From the NCBI GenBank assembly GCA_965220415.1, contig OZ244829.1:6014001-6078000 (forward strand): a stretch of DNA of 64,000 bases. The letters are read 5' to 3'. Position numbers and translations under genes: made by a program. The notes under the pieces are model-generated. The model was not told where the DNA came from. It worked only from the letters and a program-made list of their open reading frames with translations, and made no database searches. This DNA is from JAJDTR01 sp965220415 (GTDB taxonomy: Bacteria > Poribacteria > WGA-4E > JAJDTR01). Positions 27,169-36,135 of this stretch are shown here, in pieces (positions within the stretch are counted from its first letter, which is position 1; each line of letters opens with the position of its first letter).

Positions 27169-27226
27169 GTTATTTTAACATCCTATGTGTCTACCATTTC
27201 ATCCCAGTTAACGGCTGACGCAGTTC

Positions 27227-27487
27227 CTATTTATTGGCTAACATCTTCCGCGTCTCGGCAAAATCTCCAGCCTGTAGCGTGTAAAAATAGATTCCGCCCG
27301 CCACCGTCTCACCCTGACTATTGCGGCCATCCCAATACGCCACGAGACTCCCGCTCTGATGATGTCCCGTCGCAACTTCCGAACTACGCAGCCTAGACGC
27401 ACCATCTTCAATCTCAACCAACAGTAAACTAGCGGCGAAACCAATTGCAAGGAAGCCACCCATGCGACTTTGAAACCTTCTCTTCAT
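27227..27487 (-). pseudogene. Signal peptide joined to a FlgD/T9SS-like C-terminal fragment (gene remnant)
   Basis: 86 codons. The N-terminus looks like a signal peptide ('GGFLAIGFAASLLLVE'). The C-terminus 'YWDGRNSQGETVAGGIYFY' then 'LQAGDFAETRKM' is the characteristic end of a FlgD-like/type IX sorting domain normally found at the end of large secreted proteins. The first half of that domain and any passenger are missing. I infer an internal deletion of a larger gene. A genuinely tiny secreted protein is the alternative. Confidence 0.5.
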
Positions 27488-27580
27488 GGAACATTTCTAC
27501 TAACCGTGGCTTTACATAGTTCATGGTCAGAAACTGTCAGAATTGGAGTATATGCAAGAGTTACAGATTGAGATGCGCTA

Positions 27581-28675
27581 CTAAGACAAGGTGACAAACT
27601 GCAAACACACGGGCGCCGGCACCTCGGTGACTTGCCCTGTCGGACTAAGATTGCCCGTCTCTTGGTCAATTCGAAATGTGACAATTGTGTCGCTAGCTTG
27701 GTTCGCAGCGAACAATAATGTTCCGGAAGGATCAATCCCGAAATTCCGAGGCGTTTCTCCTTGAGTTGACTCATGACCGATCAAGCGGAGTCTGCCGGAA
27801 GTCTCGTCAATCTCAAAAATGGCAATACTGTCGTGACCCCGGTTGGAGCCGTAGAGGAATCTTCCTGACGAATGGACGTGTACGTCGGCGGTATGACTGG
27901 TGCTGCCGAAATTCTCGGGAAGAGTCGAAATCGTTTGAATCGCGCTTAGCGTGCCGCTAGCTTCGTCATAAGCGAATCCGGTAATGGTGGAATCGAGTTC
28001 ATTGATGACGTAGGCAAACCTACGGTTCGGATGGAAATCGAAATGGCGCGGTCCTGCGCCGGCTACAACTGCCGCGTGAGGCGGGTAGTTCGGGACCAAC
28101 TTTCCCGCAGTCAAATCAAGCCGGTAGCTCTTGATTTTGTCAAGCCCCAGATCCGGCGAGAAGGCATAACGGTTGGCAGGATCGGTAACAATAGAATGCG
28201 CGTGCGGTGCCGACTGTCGACCGGAATCGTTACTCGAACCCTCGTGCTGGACAAAGTCTGATGCGTCTCCGAGTCGTCCATCGTCAAGAATCGGCAGCAT
28301 ACATACACTGCCGCCGCCGTAATTTGCCGCTAGCACATACTTGCCGGTGCTGTCAACTACTAGGTGACAAGGTCCATCCCCTACCGAAGACTTTCGATTC
28401 AAAAACGTCAATTCTCCGTTAGTTGGGTCAATGGCAAATGAACTGATGCTCCCGCCTGCTTTCCCATCAAACTCGCTGATTTCGTTGACAGCGTAAAGAT
28501 ATCGACGTTGGGGATGGATAGCCAAGAAGGTAGGATTTTCCCCCGCGTCCACGGTACTAGCGAGCTCCAAGGTGCCTGTAATTGGATGCATACGATAGAC
28601 GTAGATGCCTTCACTCTCGCCTTCGGTATAAGTGCCGACGTAAAGGTAAAGTGTTTCGCCGCGATTTTCGGACAT
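27581..28675 (-). CDS. Lactonase-family seven-bladed beta-propeller (6-phosphogluconolactonase/YbhE-like)
   Basis: 364 aa from ATG 28675, with GGGAG 10 nt upstream; an earlier in-frame start adds 27 unmatched residues. Opens with the family's 'LYVGTYTEGESEGIYVY' strand and repeats blades such as 'NPTFLAIHPQRRYLYAVNE', 'GPCHLVVDSTGKYVLAANYG', 'APHAHSIVTDPANRYAFSPDLGLDKI' and 'TPRNFGIDPSGTLLFAANQ'. Bacterial members hydrolyse 6-phosphogluconolactone or act on other lactones; muconate cycloisomerase-like members exist. No signal peptide in the chosen frame. Next gene on the same strand starts far upstream, so probably a single-gene unit. Confidence 0.9.
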   Translation of the reverse strand: MSENRGETLYLYVGTYTEGESEGIYVYRMHPITGTLELASTVDAGENPTFLAIHPQRRYLYAVNEISEFDGKAGGSISSFAIDPTNGELTFLNRKSSVGDGPCHLVVDSTGKYVLAANYGGGSVCMLPILDDGRLGDASDFVQHEGSSNDSGRQSAPHAHSIVTDPANRYAFSPDLGLDKIKSYRLDLTAGKLVPNYPPHAAVVAGAGPRHFDFHPNRRFAYVINELDSTITGFAYDEASGTLSAIQTISTLPENFGSTSHTADVHVHSSGRFLYGSNRGHDSIAIFEIDETSGRLRLIGHESTQGETPRNFGIDPSGTLLFAANQASDTIVTFRIDQETGNLSPTGQVTEVPAPVCLQFVTLS

Positions 28676-28936
28676 GGTCAGTGAACTCCCCGCTTTTAGT
28701 TGGAATGGCAACTCCTCGAACATAATGGTGGAGTTGAAGTCTACCAAAGACCTCAACCTACGTCAATGGAAATGCCATCACTGCCTTGGCATCTATGGAA
28801 ATCCTAATGAGCAGCTGTCAATGTATTAACGGTGAGTTCACGAGGGCCGGGAGAGGATGAATATCTGATACACGATGGCAAAGGGTTGCCGAATTGGGAA
28901 AAGGCGGGAAAGAAAGATAATCGTTAGACATTATCC

Positions 28937-30622
28937 CTACTGCAATATATGCACGCGGTTCTTTCCGCGCACCGTTTCATCCGGCATGACAATCGGCGTT
29001 TCAACCACGGCGATGAGCCTTCCGTCGGCGCTGATGTCAACCGTATCGTAAGGAAGTTGCCCCTCCGTGCGATAGGTGTAAAGGTACTTTTCGAGACCGC
29101 CGCCTTTTGTTTGCAGATTGAAGACGGTGACACCATGGAACTGCTGAACGCTGGTTCGGTCATATCTCGATTGGCTAACAGCCGCGTATCTTCCCATGCC
29201 ATCAATTCGCAACGCCTGAGGCATGTTCTCCAGCTTCCACTGCCAAATCTTATTCCCCATCCACGAATAGGCAAATAACGTCATACCGTTTGGATGCGCC
29301 GATGGCGGCTGTTGTGCTCCTTTCTTAAGATGATAAGGGATATAGGTATCGCCGGTTACAAACAAGGCAAACTCATTCGTGGCACCAATGGTTCCCGTAG
29401 TTGCGGTGATGGGAATATCGCTAACCATTAGAGGAGTTGTGAGGTCGGTTTTCCAGTGCTTGTTTTCATGAATCGCATCAAAGATGAAAACTCTTCCATC
29501 GTCTGTCGATACGTTTATCCACAATCCATCAGGCGAGGCGCCCACACTACGCCAGAATGATACTTTCTGATAGTAGGGCTTCAGCGAGTCGAACGTGTGA
29601 CTCCATCGGTCTGCCCCAGTTTCGCCATCAATTACGTGTAGCGTACCCGACTTGTATCGTGAAGCCCCTCCGATGACTCCTCCGTCGCAGACAAGGGCGA
29701 CAGTTTTTCCGTCGTGACTGTAGTCAAACCACTTGATGACCATGGAGACGGCTTGATCGTTAGGCCATTTCCATTTTACTTTACCGGTTGTGCCCTCGAA
29801 TCGGTAGAACTGCGCCTTTTTCAAGCTTTTACCATCCTTCGTCCACGAATGGTTCGCTGCCGCCAAGAGATCGCCGTCACGGGTCACAGCCATTCGATAG
29901 GGTCCCGGGTACTGTACCCACCCGTAAACATCATTCGGGTCATCGGGATGGGAGGTATCAATGTCGACCGCTGTCCGGTATTTCCATAACAGCGTAGGCT
30001 TCTTGTCTGACAGCTTGTAAGCGTATATCAAGCCTTCGGCGGATTGTTCGCCTATGTAAAAGCGAGTGCCGTCAGGATTGAACGTCGCATGTTTCGCATA
30101 ACCCTCCGAAATTCGTGTGGTCCAGACGCTTGCTCCCGTTAGCGGGTTCACAATCGCCAGATGGCCCGCATCCGTTGCAATAGCGAGTTGACTGCCATCG
30201 GGGGAGAAGGCAACGGTGGTTGGAACGGCAGGACGCTTCAGATTTGCCAACAATGAAAGCATCGAATCCAGCTCAATCATACGCACCCGATAGGCGCTCG
30301 GTTTGAGCGGTGAGACATGACGACCCTTAAGGTTCAATGAATCGACACGAATCTGATAGGACGTAGCGGGTTGCCATTCAAATTGAAGAAAGAGACGATT
30401 GCCATCAATCGGAAAAGCTTTGACCGGTACCAAACCCGCAGCAGATTGGACTTGCGCCTTAATATGCGTAGTTAGATCGTTCCGAGCCTCAATGACTACC
30501 CCTTGCCTAGTGAAAGTAATGTCATCGCGTTGAATCTCCGCCCCGTGGGCAGGGCAGATTATAACCACCGTGCAGATTAAAAAGGCGAGAGATATCCTCA
30601 ACTGTATTTTTTCATCATTCAT
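28937..30622 (-). CDS. Secreted PQQ/WD-type beta-propeller protein, unknown function
   Basis: 561 aa with an N-terminal signal peptide ('LRISLAFLICTVVIICPAHGAE', shown in part) and a short Ig-like or coil segment. Several propeller blades follow: 'PTTVAFSPDGSQLAIATDAG', 'HATFNPDGTRFYIGEQ', 'YRMAVTRDGDLLAAANH', 'WFDYSHDGKTVALVCDG', 'GASPDGLWINVSTDDG'. GGAGG precedes the ATG. It probably sits in the periplasm or on the surface as a binding scaffold; no catalytic motif seen. It does not end in the GKLxxSWGxLK motif of other propellers in this window. Confidence 0.8.
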   Translation of the reverse strand: MNDEKIQLRISLAFLICTVVIICPAHGAEIQRDDITFTRQGVVIEARNDLTTHIKAQVQSAAGLVPVKAFPIDGNRLFLQFEWQPATSYQIRVDSLNLKGRHVSPLKPSAYRVRMIELDSMLSLLANLKRPAVPTTVAFSPDGSQLAIATDAGHLAIVNPLTGASVWTTRISEGYAKHATFNPDGTRFYIGEQSAEGLIYAYKLSDKKPTLLWKYRTAVDIDTSHPDDPNDVYGWVQYPGPYRMAVTRDGDLLAAANHSWTKDGKSLKKAQFYRFEGTTGKVKWKWPNDQAVSMVIKWFDYSHDGKTVALVCDGGVIGGASRYKSGTLHVIDGETGADRWSHTFDSLKPYYQKVSFWRSVGASPDGLWINVSTDDGRVFIFDAIHENKHWKTDLTTPLMVSDIPITATTGTIGATNEFALFVTGDTYIPYHLKKGAQQPPSAHPNGMTLFAYSWMGNKIWQWKLENMPQALRIDGMGRYAAVSQSRYDRTSVQQFHGVTVFNLQTKGGGLEKYLYTYRTEGQLPYDTVDISADGRLIAVVETPIVMPDETVRGKNRVHILQ

Positions 30623-30870
30623 AACAATACCTCCATAAACTCAAAAAAGAACTGCGCCAACGCAAGAAATCGACACCTGAAAACCATAACGGACCAGTTC
30701 ACACGCAAAATTTCAGCGTTGTCAATCTAGGTTCTGTTGACTGTTGTGTTAAAAACGAGTGTAATCGTAGGGGCGAGGTTCCCTCGCCCAATACGCTTGG
30801 CGACTCAAGAGATTAGAAATGACTATGCCGTTATACACGGAATGAACCTCAATCCATCGCCAATCGCACA

Positions 30871-32862
30871 TTATTCCGCCACGCGCCACAGCCCCCAGCC
30901 CAAACGCTTGCCCAAAAGCACACCGACAAAAGTGTAGATAAACCCGTCAATTACGCAGCGCGAAATGATATACCATTCGGCATAAAAGAGACGGTATAGC
31001 GTCATACTAATCTGGAAATCCACGTAAACGGCGATGGAGTCGCACACGCCAAACGCCAACGCAAGCGGTAACAGGTGACGGCCGTTTCGGGCAATCTTAA
31101 AGCCAGCTTCCAAGAGCAAGATGCTCACGCCCGTATACACGAGAGTTGTCGGATTGAATAAGCCAAGTACCACGCCGCCAAGCAACAGTCGAACGAGGGA
31201 TACTAGCGTTATAACACCCGGCCTGGGAACGAGCATTAACAACGTTGTCAGCAGCGCGTAGTACAGCATTTCGTTGATTAGTCCCGTAACCAGAAACGAG
31301 GCGGGACCGAGCAGCGCCGAGATTAGATTGGCGAGCAATGTTGACGGAATGCTAACAGTGATAAAGATGGTTGTGCCAAAAAGAGCGATCAAGATGAGTC
31401 GCTTCGTAGTAAAGCGGGAGAAGATTGATCGGTGATAGCCGAGAAAGAGAACAAGCCCCGCCATTGTGCCGGTGAATGCACATACCGTAACAACCAAGGC
31501 TTGCTGATTTGGTGTCGTGATGTGCAAAGGTCTCGCTGCACGAAGCACCGTTGTGTCGCTTCCCCAAGCCCTTACCTCAATCTCCCGTTCATAACTGCCT
31601 CTTCCCTGAAATCCGCGCGATGCGCCCTCTTGGGCTATTGATGGATTGAAAAAGATTGGTAAGGGCACATCCGTGGTGTTTTGAGGAGCCAAACTTACAA
31701 AAGCAAAACTTCGGTCTGTGCCCGCGTTAAATTCGTCCGGCGGAGCGAGGAAAGGGACAGGACTTCCACTTCTTGTGTCAATATTCACACCCGAAACAAG
31801 CAGATGTACCGTGTTTTCGCCATCGTTGCGAAGACGCACGGATTGATACACAATCGGTTCAAAATAGTTCGACTGTTCCGCCTTTACTCCCAACCATTTG
31901 CCAAGATGTCCCAGCACCGGTTGCGGATAGGAGATTACATCCAGCTGCTGACGCGAGTCAAAAATGCCCGCTTCGTCGGTCGGCATAAAAACATCCTCAA
32001 TCGAGATTAGCGAGGCGATTTCATCAATCGTCGCCGACTGCAACGATACGGAAGTTTGCCGCTCCCAAGCCTCTCCGTCGGCGGCTTTGAAGAGCACGCG
32101 TCCGGAAATCCGGGTTGAATCGGGAAGCGGCTCCGCCGGGACATACAACTCCATCTGCCGGTACCAGACCTCCGACTCAACCGTGAATCTGCCCGAAGCG
32201 GTTAAACGCCAAATCCCGTGTTCGTTATCGTCATGTGCTAAATTGGACATCTCGACGGCGTTCTTGGTGCCGAGATCGTCGGGAACCTTCGCCGCCCGAA
32301 GCGGATAGGGAATCTCGAGATCTATTTCAAACCGAACGGGCGCTCTCAAGCCATTTCGCAGGAGCAAAGTCATTGTTATGTTACTATCCTGAAGCACCAA
32401 TGATTTGTCCGATGGAGTAACGGTGGGATCGGAATCCCCAATATTCTCTTTCGGGGCAGTACCGTACGGAAGGGCGATTTCAAGTTTTCCAAGTGGGTCT
32501 GCCTGCGGAGCTCGCAACGTCTCGGTTGAGGTTTCTCCCGATTCATCCTGAACCTCGAACCGGTATTCTATACCATTTTCCCACCGAAAGTAGAGCGACT
32601 CCGTCGTGCGGGGATAGCCCCTCAGATCGAGTTGGGCAACTACCAACTCATCCGCGCCTGCCACACTCAGGACGCGAATTTGTCGGATTTTTCTCCGATT
32701 GGTTGAGTCAAAATGAACTTCTGCCCCGAGCGAGACAAATCTGACGTGCCAAGAAAGCGGCGCCTGCCCCCTTCCGCCGGAACAATTGGCGAATACGGTG
32801 ACGAGAGAAACCAATACAAAGGAATGGAACACCAGTCGTAAATCACGAAGCATGGTATGCAT
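30871..32862 (-). CDS. Membrane protein: secreted beta-rich N-domain plus ECF S-component-like C-terminal membrane domain, in a B12-riboswitch operon
   Basis: 663 aa. Residues 1-30 form a signal/lipoprotein-like segment ending in 'VFANCSGG'. Residues about 35-450 are beta-rich and extracytoplasmic. A transmembrane helix ('VTVCAFTGTMAGLVLFLGY') leads into a 6-helix C-terminal domain with 'PASFLVTGLINEMLYYAL', 'PRPGVITLVSLVRLLLGG' and 'TLVYTGVSILLLEAG', a pattern I associate with YkoE/CbrT-type substrate-binding subunits of ECF vitamin transporters. It starts 51 bp after the propeller gene that follows the cobalamin riboswitch, so a role in cobalamin or cobalt uptake is inferred from context. 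No ECF ATPases nearby. Confidence 0.65.
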   Translation of the reverse strand: MHTMLRDLRLVFHSFVLVSLVTVFANCSGGRGQAPLSWHVRFVSLGAEVHFDSTNRRKIRQIRVLSVAGADELVVAQLDLRGYPRTTESLYFRWENGIEYRFEVQDESGETSTETLRAPQADPLGKLEIALPYGTAPKENIGDSDPTVTPSDKSLVLQDSNITMTLLLRNGLRAPVRFEIDLEIPYPLRAAKVPDDLGTKNAVEMSNLAHDDNEHGIWRLTASGRFTVESEVWYRQMELYVPAEPLPDSTRISGRVLFKAADGEAWERQTSVSLQSATIDEIASLISIEDVFMPTDEAGIFDSRQQLDVISYPQPVLGHLGKWLGVKAEQSNYFEPIVYQSVRLRNDGENTVHLLVSGVNIDTRSGSPVPFLAPPDEFNAGTDRSFAFVSLAPQNTTDVPLPIFFNPSIAQEGASRGFQGRGSYEREIEVRAWGSDTTVLRAARPLHITTPNQQALVVTVCAFTGTMAGLVLFLGYHRSIFSRFTTKRLILIALFGTTIFITVSIPSTLLANLISALLGPASFLVTGLINEMLYYALLTTLLMLVPRPGVITLVSLVRLLLGGVVLGLFNPTTLVYTGVSILLLEAGFKIARNGRHLLPLALAFGVCDSIAVYVDFQISMTLYRLFYAEWYIISRCVIDGFIYTFVGVLLGKRLGWGLWRVAE

Positions 32863-32913
32863 TGATTATAGGCTGTTGCCCGGTGGAAAAGGGGTGCGCC
32901 GCTTGACAGAAGT

Positions 32914-34125
32914 TTAGTTATTGGATTTGAGTTTTCCCCAACTGGTCGCTAACTTACCCTGCGGACTGACCGCTGTCAGGAGGGTCTCAACTTGGGCAAG
33001 CGCAACCCCCGACGCACCGTGTCCCACGCGATAGGTTTCCAGCAAAGCAGCATTGGGCGAAACAACATACAACTCGTCCATTCCGCCACCCGTCCAATCC
33101 GCTTTGGTGATATAAAGGTTGTCGTCTTGGTCGATTGCTCCGACACCACCCAGATCGGAGAACGGATTCTCCGGACCGTGTAGCCATTCACTGCTTATCA
33201 AGTCGTAAACGAGCAATCCGCCGGAACTTATGAACAAACGCTTCATGCTATCAACCGCGGGGCTTCCGGCTGTCTTTTCCAAATCTATGGTATCGACGAT
33301 TTCATCGGCAATCGTGTCAATAATGACAATCGTACCCGGTATTCCGCCGGGAACAATCCAGTCGCCAAGTCCTGCCGAAACCGCAATCACTCTGGAATCT
33401 CCGTCGTTCGTAATGCCGGAGGTATTTATCGGCATGGGTATGGTTTTCACCACAGTGTCATTCATGATATCGATCACCGTAACGCTGCTATTGTCGTCAT
33501 AACTGACATTCCAAGTGCCTTCCTCCTTGGCGTATGCAGAGTTTGCCACGTAAGCCTTGCCGTTGAGCACGGTTATTCCGTCAGGCATTTGACCGACAGG
33601 AATGCGTTTGGTGACGTGGTGCCGGTTCAAATCCAGAACATCAACCTTGTCGCTGTACAACCCCGTAACATACGCTTTGAAAGTCTCTACTATCGCGATT
33701 TGCTTCGGCGTCGTGTCTGAATCAATGGGTATTTTTCCTACGGTGGAGCGAGTCTGTAGGTCTATGACCTCGACATATCCCCCGCGCGGATCAAAAAACG
33801 GGTCGCGTATTTGGTTGACTACATATAACAGATTTTCTTGTGCAACCAGATCGCTGGGTATTATGTCGCCGAGAGGTATTACCTCATCTGCGACGGCTCG
33901 GTTCGCATCGGGTTCGTCGAGGTTTACGATTGACAGCGACGGGAAGATATCGGCTTCAGGTTTGGTTAAACCGTTAGCGACAATGGCTAAATTGTTAACA
34001 GAATCCTGTGCCACAACCACAGTCGGAAACAGGAGTAGTACCGATACGAAAACTGTGAATATTCTAAACCAATCAAAGCGCCCCTTGGCGGAGCGGTGAA
34101 ACGCGCTAAAACAGCGTGATAACAT
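32914..34125 (-). CDS. Secreted YncE-like seven-bladed beta-propeller under a cobalamin riboswitch (BtuG-like candidate)
   Basis: 403 aa; AAAGGA 7 nt before the ATG. A signal peptide covers about residues 1-40 ('VSVLLLFPTVVVAQD'). Blades recur with the YncE pattern: 'NLLYVVNQIRDP', 'KAYVTGLYSDKVDVLDL', 'GKAYVANSAYAKEEG', 'VTVIDIMNDTVVKTIPM'. The C-terminus is 'VSPQGKLATSWGKLKSNN', a tail shared with TolB-like propellers here. A cobalamin riboswitch and leader terminator lie directly upstream. Established: the Bacteroides propeller BtuG is a surface B12-binding protein. By analogy this may capture cobalamin, but homology to BtuG is not something I can verify here. Confidence 0.75.
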   Translation of the reverse strand: MLSRCFSAFHRSAKGRFDWFRIFTVFVSVLLLFPTVVVAQDSVNNLAIVANGLTKPEADIFPSLSIVNLDEPDANRAVADEVIPLGDIIPSDLVAQENLLYVVNQIRDPFFDPRGGYVEVIDLQTRSTVGKIPIDSDTTPKQIAIVETFKAYVTGLYSDKVDVLDLNRHHVTKRIPVGQMPDGITVLNGKAYVANSAYAKEEGTWNVSYDDNSSVTVIDIMNDTVVKTIPMPINTSGITNDGDSRVIAVSAGLGDWIVPGGIPGTIVIIDTIADEIVDTIDLEKTAGSPAVDSMKRLFISSGGLLVYDLISSEWLHGPENPFSDLGGVGAIDQDDNLYITKADWTGGGMDELYVVSPNAALLETYRVGHGASGVALAQVETLLTAVSPQGKLATSWGKLKSNN

Positions 34126-34168
34126 CGGTGAATCCTTTCGTCCATCTGGGACAATGTGCTATAGCAAC

Positions 34169-34202
34169 AAAAAACCCCAGCCTCCGCAAGGGAAACTGGG
34201 GT
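34169..34202 (-). terminator. Intrinsic terminator in the riboswitch leader (expression platform)
   Basis: On the minus strand: ACCCCAG, a short interior, CTGGGG, then TTTTTT. Stem arms at 34196-34202 and 34175-34180, U-tract at 34169-34174. It lies between the cobalamin aptamer and the propeller start codon, so cobalamin binding probably promotes premature termination. Confidence 0.85.
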
Positions 34203-34324
34203 ACAGTTCACTATTCATCAAATGCGCACATTACGCGACGTGCGTGAATCTTCTGCCGCACTGTCCAGATAAGACGAAACCGATCTCTGTCTCACAGCCT
34301 TCCCGCGAAAGCCGATGTGTGAAA

Positions 34325-34512
34325 CCGAATTCAGGCAGGTCTCCTGACTCACGACAACTCGTCGCTTACCTTCCCATCCGGACAAATCTGGACAGTGGCT
34401 TGTTAGCGACGATTTTACGTCGTTTACAGTGGCGGGGCCGTGGCGGATTCTCACCGCGCTTCCCTATTCTCCGACAACTCTTGGTAGTTGCCAGCCCCCG
34501 AATCCGAAACTA
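34325..34512 (-). promoter_or_regulatory. Cobalamin (B12) riboswitch
   Basis: On the minus strand the B12 box GAGTCAGGAGACCTGCCTGA occupies 34331-34350, preceded by the conserved core with 'GCCACTG' and 'GGGAAG..GGTGAGAATCC' towards 34460. The ends TCGGATTC and GAATTCGG can pair as P1. It faces the propeller gene at 34125 and is followed by an intrinsic terminator. The family is known to repress B12 synthesis/uptake genes when adenosylcobalamin is plentiful. Confidence 0.93.
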
Positions 34513-34845
34513 TTCAATTGTTTAGCAATTTTAACACACGGAAATGGGCGTGTCAACAAAAAATTCGTACGTGTTATTACCGGCGGGATTTCTCCTGTTG
34601 GCACCCGCTCTTGGATTTAGAGCCTGTTTGAAAAGTACAGTTTGTAGGGGGCGATCAAAATAATGAACAGTGACTGATTAGCTGCACCGTCTGATAAATC
34701 TCGCAGTATTAGGTGGAATTGCCAATGAAAACATGATAAGATGATTCAGATGGACTGTAGAAAGCGCAGCCATCGACAAGTTGTTGACGATTGGGACAAT
34801 TGACATTCATTGCGTCTGTCATCAGTGGAAGGACAAGACCAAATC
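34513..34845. other. Intergenic region upstream of the riboswitch and of hicB
   Basis: Holds the promoter of the minus-strand riboswitch leader and the start of the plus-strand hicB-like gene. At 34617-34640 there is 'TTAGAGCCTGTTTGAAAAGT', the same inverted-repeat end that bounds the 53453-54038 element, here as a solo end. No gene seen. Confidence 0.5.
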
Positions 34846-35115
34846 GTGTTGACGTACAAAGCAATGTATACATATCTTGATGAAGGGATTCATGCCGAAG
34901 TTTTAGATTTTCCGGGGGTCATCACATGGGGGACCAATCTCGAAGAAGCCCGATTATTACTGGCGAGTGCCTTGACAGACATGGCAGAAACCAATCTGCT
35001 TTTCGGCGAATCACTCCCGCCCCCAGATACGACGGTTACAGCTTTAGACGCAGATCTGGAAGAGCGAATTAGCCTATATCTCAGAGCCGCCAATCAGCTC
35101 GGAACAGCTTTATAG
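34846..35115 (+). CDS. HicB-like antitoxin-family protein (orphan)
   Basis: 89 aa from GTG 34846, chosen because homologues begin just before the 'YxAxY' strand, here 'LTYKAMYTYLDEG'; GGAAGG lies 13 nt upstream. TTG 34849 or TTG 34810 are possible. The HicB fold is clear: 'IHAEVLDFPGVITWGTNLEEA' (split: 'AEVLDFPGV', 'WGTNLEEAR'). No DNA-binding extension is visible beyond about residue 75, and no hicA-type gene adjoins: an SDR gene follows at 37 bp. Such solo HicB proteins are common and often not toxin-linked. Confidence 0.7.
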   Translation: MLTYKAMYTYLDEGIHAEVLDFPGVITWGTNLEEARLLLASALTDMAETNLLFGESLPPPDTTVTALDADLEERISLYLRAANQLGTAL

Positions 35116-35151
35116 ACACATTACAATTTTCAATCCTGAGGAGGAACACGA

Positions 35152-35910
35152 ATGAACAAACCCGCGAAAGTAGCCATTATAACTGGAGGAGGAAGCGGAA
35201 TTGGCAAGCGAACCGCGCTTGCGCTCTCGGCGGAGGGATATTCCGTCGCCATTGCCGGACGTCGCGTGGAACGTTTGCAGGAAACCGTCACGGAAGCCGG
35301 TGATGCCGGCTCGCGCATGTTGGCTGTGCCTACCGATGTGACCGATCACGCCGCCATCCGAAACCTATTCGCAAAAACAGTCGAAGCATTCGGACGACTG
35401 GACTTGCTCTTTAACAATGCCGGTCTCGGCGCACCCGGCGTTCCTATGGAAGAACTTACGCTAGAGCAGTGGCAAACGGTTGTTGACACAAATCTGACCG
35501 CCTCCTTCCTGTGCACGCAGGAAGCGATTAAAATCATGAAGAACCAAGATCCGCGAGGCGGGCGCATAATCAACAACGGTTCCGTATCAGCCCACGTGCC
35601 TAGACCGAACTCCGCGCCGTATACTGCCACAAAGCACGCGATAACCGGTCTTACTCGGTCAACCTCGCTTGATGGACGGAATTTCGACATATTGTGCGGG
35701 CAGATCGACATTGGCAACGCTGCGACTGACATGACCGCGCGCTCTGACGCCGGTAGCCTCCAACCTCACGGCGCCGTTATGGTCGAACCGAGAATGGATG
35801 CGGACAACGTCGCGCGTGCCGTAGTGTACATGGCGAACCTTCCGCTAGATACCAACGTTCCTTTCATCACGGTCATGGCTAACGGGATGCCGTATATCGG
35901 TCGCGGCTAG
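35152..35910 (+). CDS. Short-chain dehydrogenase/reductase (classical SDR)
   Basis: 252 aa; GAGGAGGAA precedes the ATG. 'TGGGSGIGKR' cofactor motif with an Arg after it ('AGRRVER'), suggesting NADP preference. 'NNAG' stabilising motif, Ser in 'NNGSVSAH' and YxxxK in 'YTATK'. The C-terminus lacks the usual 'DGG' and instead ends 'TVMANGMPYIGRG'. Follows the hicB-like gene closely on the same strand, likely one transcript. Substrate unknown. Confidence 0.92.
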   Translation: MNKPAKVAIITGGGSGIGKRTALALSAEGYSVAIAGRRVERLQETVTEAGDAGSRMLAVPTDVTDHAAIRNLFAKTVEAFGRLDLLFNNAGLGAPGVPMEELTLEQWQTVVDTNLTASFLCTQEAIKIMKNQDPRGGRIINNGSVSAHVPRPNSAPYTATKHAITGLTRSTSLDGRNFDILCGQIDIGNAATDMTARSDAGSLQPHGAVMVEPRMDADNVARAVVYMANLPLDTNVPFITVMANGMPYIGRG

Positions 35911-36135
35911 GGACAAGCGGGGTGGGAACCGCCGTACGTTTACAAGCACCCGTTAATTAACGACGACAGCGAAACTGTCAGGCGTCCCAAGCTCAATCAG
36001 AGGTTTTAGGAAAGAGGGCGATGGGCGAGCCAGTTGCTTACGTTTAGTGCCTTAGCGTGGCGATTCGCTCCTTCTACGCATCTTTTGCATTGCTGGTGCT
36101 TTGCAGCATTCCATGGGTTGGAATTTGCGTCCAAT

